Positions 4,828 to 5,242 of a stretch of 5,242 bases of DNA are shown piece after piece. This DNA is from an uncultured Acidimicrobiia bacterium (GTDB taxonomy: Bacteria > Actinomycetota > Acidimicrobiia > UBA5794), in the NCBI GenBank assembly GCA_905480055.1, contig CAJQOW010000032.1, positions 1 to 5,242 of the forward strand. Reading direction: 5' to 3'. A program made the translations under genes and the position numbers. The stretch's first letter is position 1, and each line of letters opens with the position of its first letter. The notes below the pieces were generated by a model, which saw only the letters and a program-made list of their open reading frames with translations, was not told the DNA's origin and made no database searches.

Positions 4828-5242
4828 GTGCGATCAGCGCCATACAGAATCCGATGGGTCTTTGGTCTCATGGTGATCGCGCTCGCCGCATCGGGGTGCG
4901 TCGAGGCGTCCGACACTGTCCCTTCAACGACCGTTGCGACGATTGCACCGCCAGCCGATCCGCCGCCCTCGACCATCGCCGAAGAGAGCGAAGTTGCGTG
5001 GCCTGCACCACGACGTGGTCACCAGATGACGTCGGACGGGGCCGGTCGACTGATTGTGTTCGGAGGTCGCTCCGTGTCGGGTGGGTCCCATACCTATCTC
5101 GCAGACACCTGGGTCTACGAAACGGCCAAGGGAGTGTGGACAGAAGAAGACTCATCGCCGGCACCGTCGCTTCGATCGCAGTATGCGATGACGCCGACCG
5201 GCACTCCTGGCGAGATCTATCTGATCGGCGGATACGTCGGGG
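4828..5242 (+). CDS. Kelch-repeat lipoprotein (partial, C-terminus missing)
   Basis: The first 138 residues of an exported protein that continues past the right edge. From a GTG start, the basic N-terminus RSAPYRIRW leads into a hydrophobic core (10-21) and the lipobox ASGC, with Cys24 as the probable lipid anchor. Residues 25-50 are a Thr/Pro/Ala-rich linker (VPSTTVATIAPPADPPPST). From about 58, Kelch beta-propeller repeats begin. The first blade reads PAPRRGHQM, then RLIVFGG (Gly79-Gly80), DTWVYETAKGVWTEED (Tyr97, Trp104). The second starts PAPSLRSQYAM and reaches EIYLIGGY (Gly134-Gly135). The Gly-Gly doublet with spaced Tyr and Trp, recurring every ~50 residues, is the Kelch signature. Further blades are expected beyond the window. 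Kelch propellers bind proteins or sugars; no ligand or enzyme activity can be assigned. It is divergent from the zinc lipoprotein, 381 bp apart. Confidence 0.85.
   Translation, partial: MRSAPYRIRWVFGLMVIALAASGCVEASDTVPSTTVATIAPPADPPPSTIAEESEVAWPAPRRGHQMTSDGAGRLIVFGGRSVSGGSHTYLADTWVYETAKGVWTEEDSSPAPSLRSQYAMTPTGTPGEIYLIGGYVG

Noticed and set aside
4587..4976. 129-codon open frame on the - strand and the + frame at 4604-4876
   Set aside because: Neither has a domain, ribosome site or protein-like composition, and both overlap the signal peptide region of the Kelch lipoprotein, which has a clear start and lipobox.

Overview
This is a G+C-rich window whose genes look like those of a free-living high-GC Gram-positive bacterium. 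The clues are two lipoproteins with Ala-rich lipoboxes, GTG starts, strong GGAGG-type ribosome binding sites and a TetR regulator with the actinobacterial-style C-terminal domain. An actinobacterial lineage such as Acidimicrobiia is plausible, but this is an inference from style and not an identification.

Layout, left to right: (i) 1-1379 is a small regulated module. A TetR-family repressor on the + strand is divergent from a two-gene membrane operon on the - strand: a 2TM-domain protein, then a DUF4386 protein cut by the left edge. The 105-bp intergenic space carries two near-identical palindromes, 34 bp apart centre to centre, one covering a good candidate -10 box for the repressor. (ii) 1443-1916 is a single VOC (glyoxalase/dioxygenase superfold) protein on the - strand, convergent with the repressor and carrying an unusual helical N-terminal extension. 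(iii) 1917-2278 is non-coding and contains a strong GC hairpin. (iv) 2279-3196 (-) encodes a class III nucleotide cyclase with an N-terminal 2Fe-2S ferredoxin domain. (v) 3460-4446 (-) encodes a ZnuA-type zinc-binding lipoprotein with a His/Asp-rich loop. A Fur/Zur-like 19-bp box touches its Shine-Dalgarno sequence. (vi) 4447-4827 is a non-coding divergent promoter region. (vii) 4828-5242 (+) is the start of a Kelch-repeat lipoprotein that runs off the right edge.

The genes do not form one pathway. The clearest functional units are the TetR-controlled membrane pair, with a complete candidate regulatory switch, and the metal-regulated zinc-binding lipoprotein, which has no permease or ATPase gene beside it in this window. 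The ferredoxin-cyclase fusion is a plausible redox-linked second-messenger enzyme. I see no CRISPR array, insertion sequence, integrase, tRNA or rRNA. The most informative items are the paired operators, the metalloregulator box over the zinc-lipoprotein leader, and the Lys-to-Asn change at the cyclase base-recognition position.
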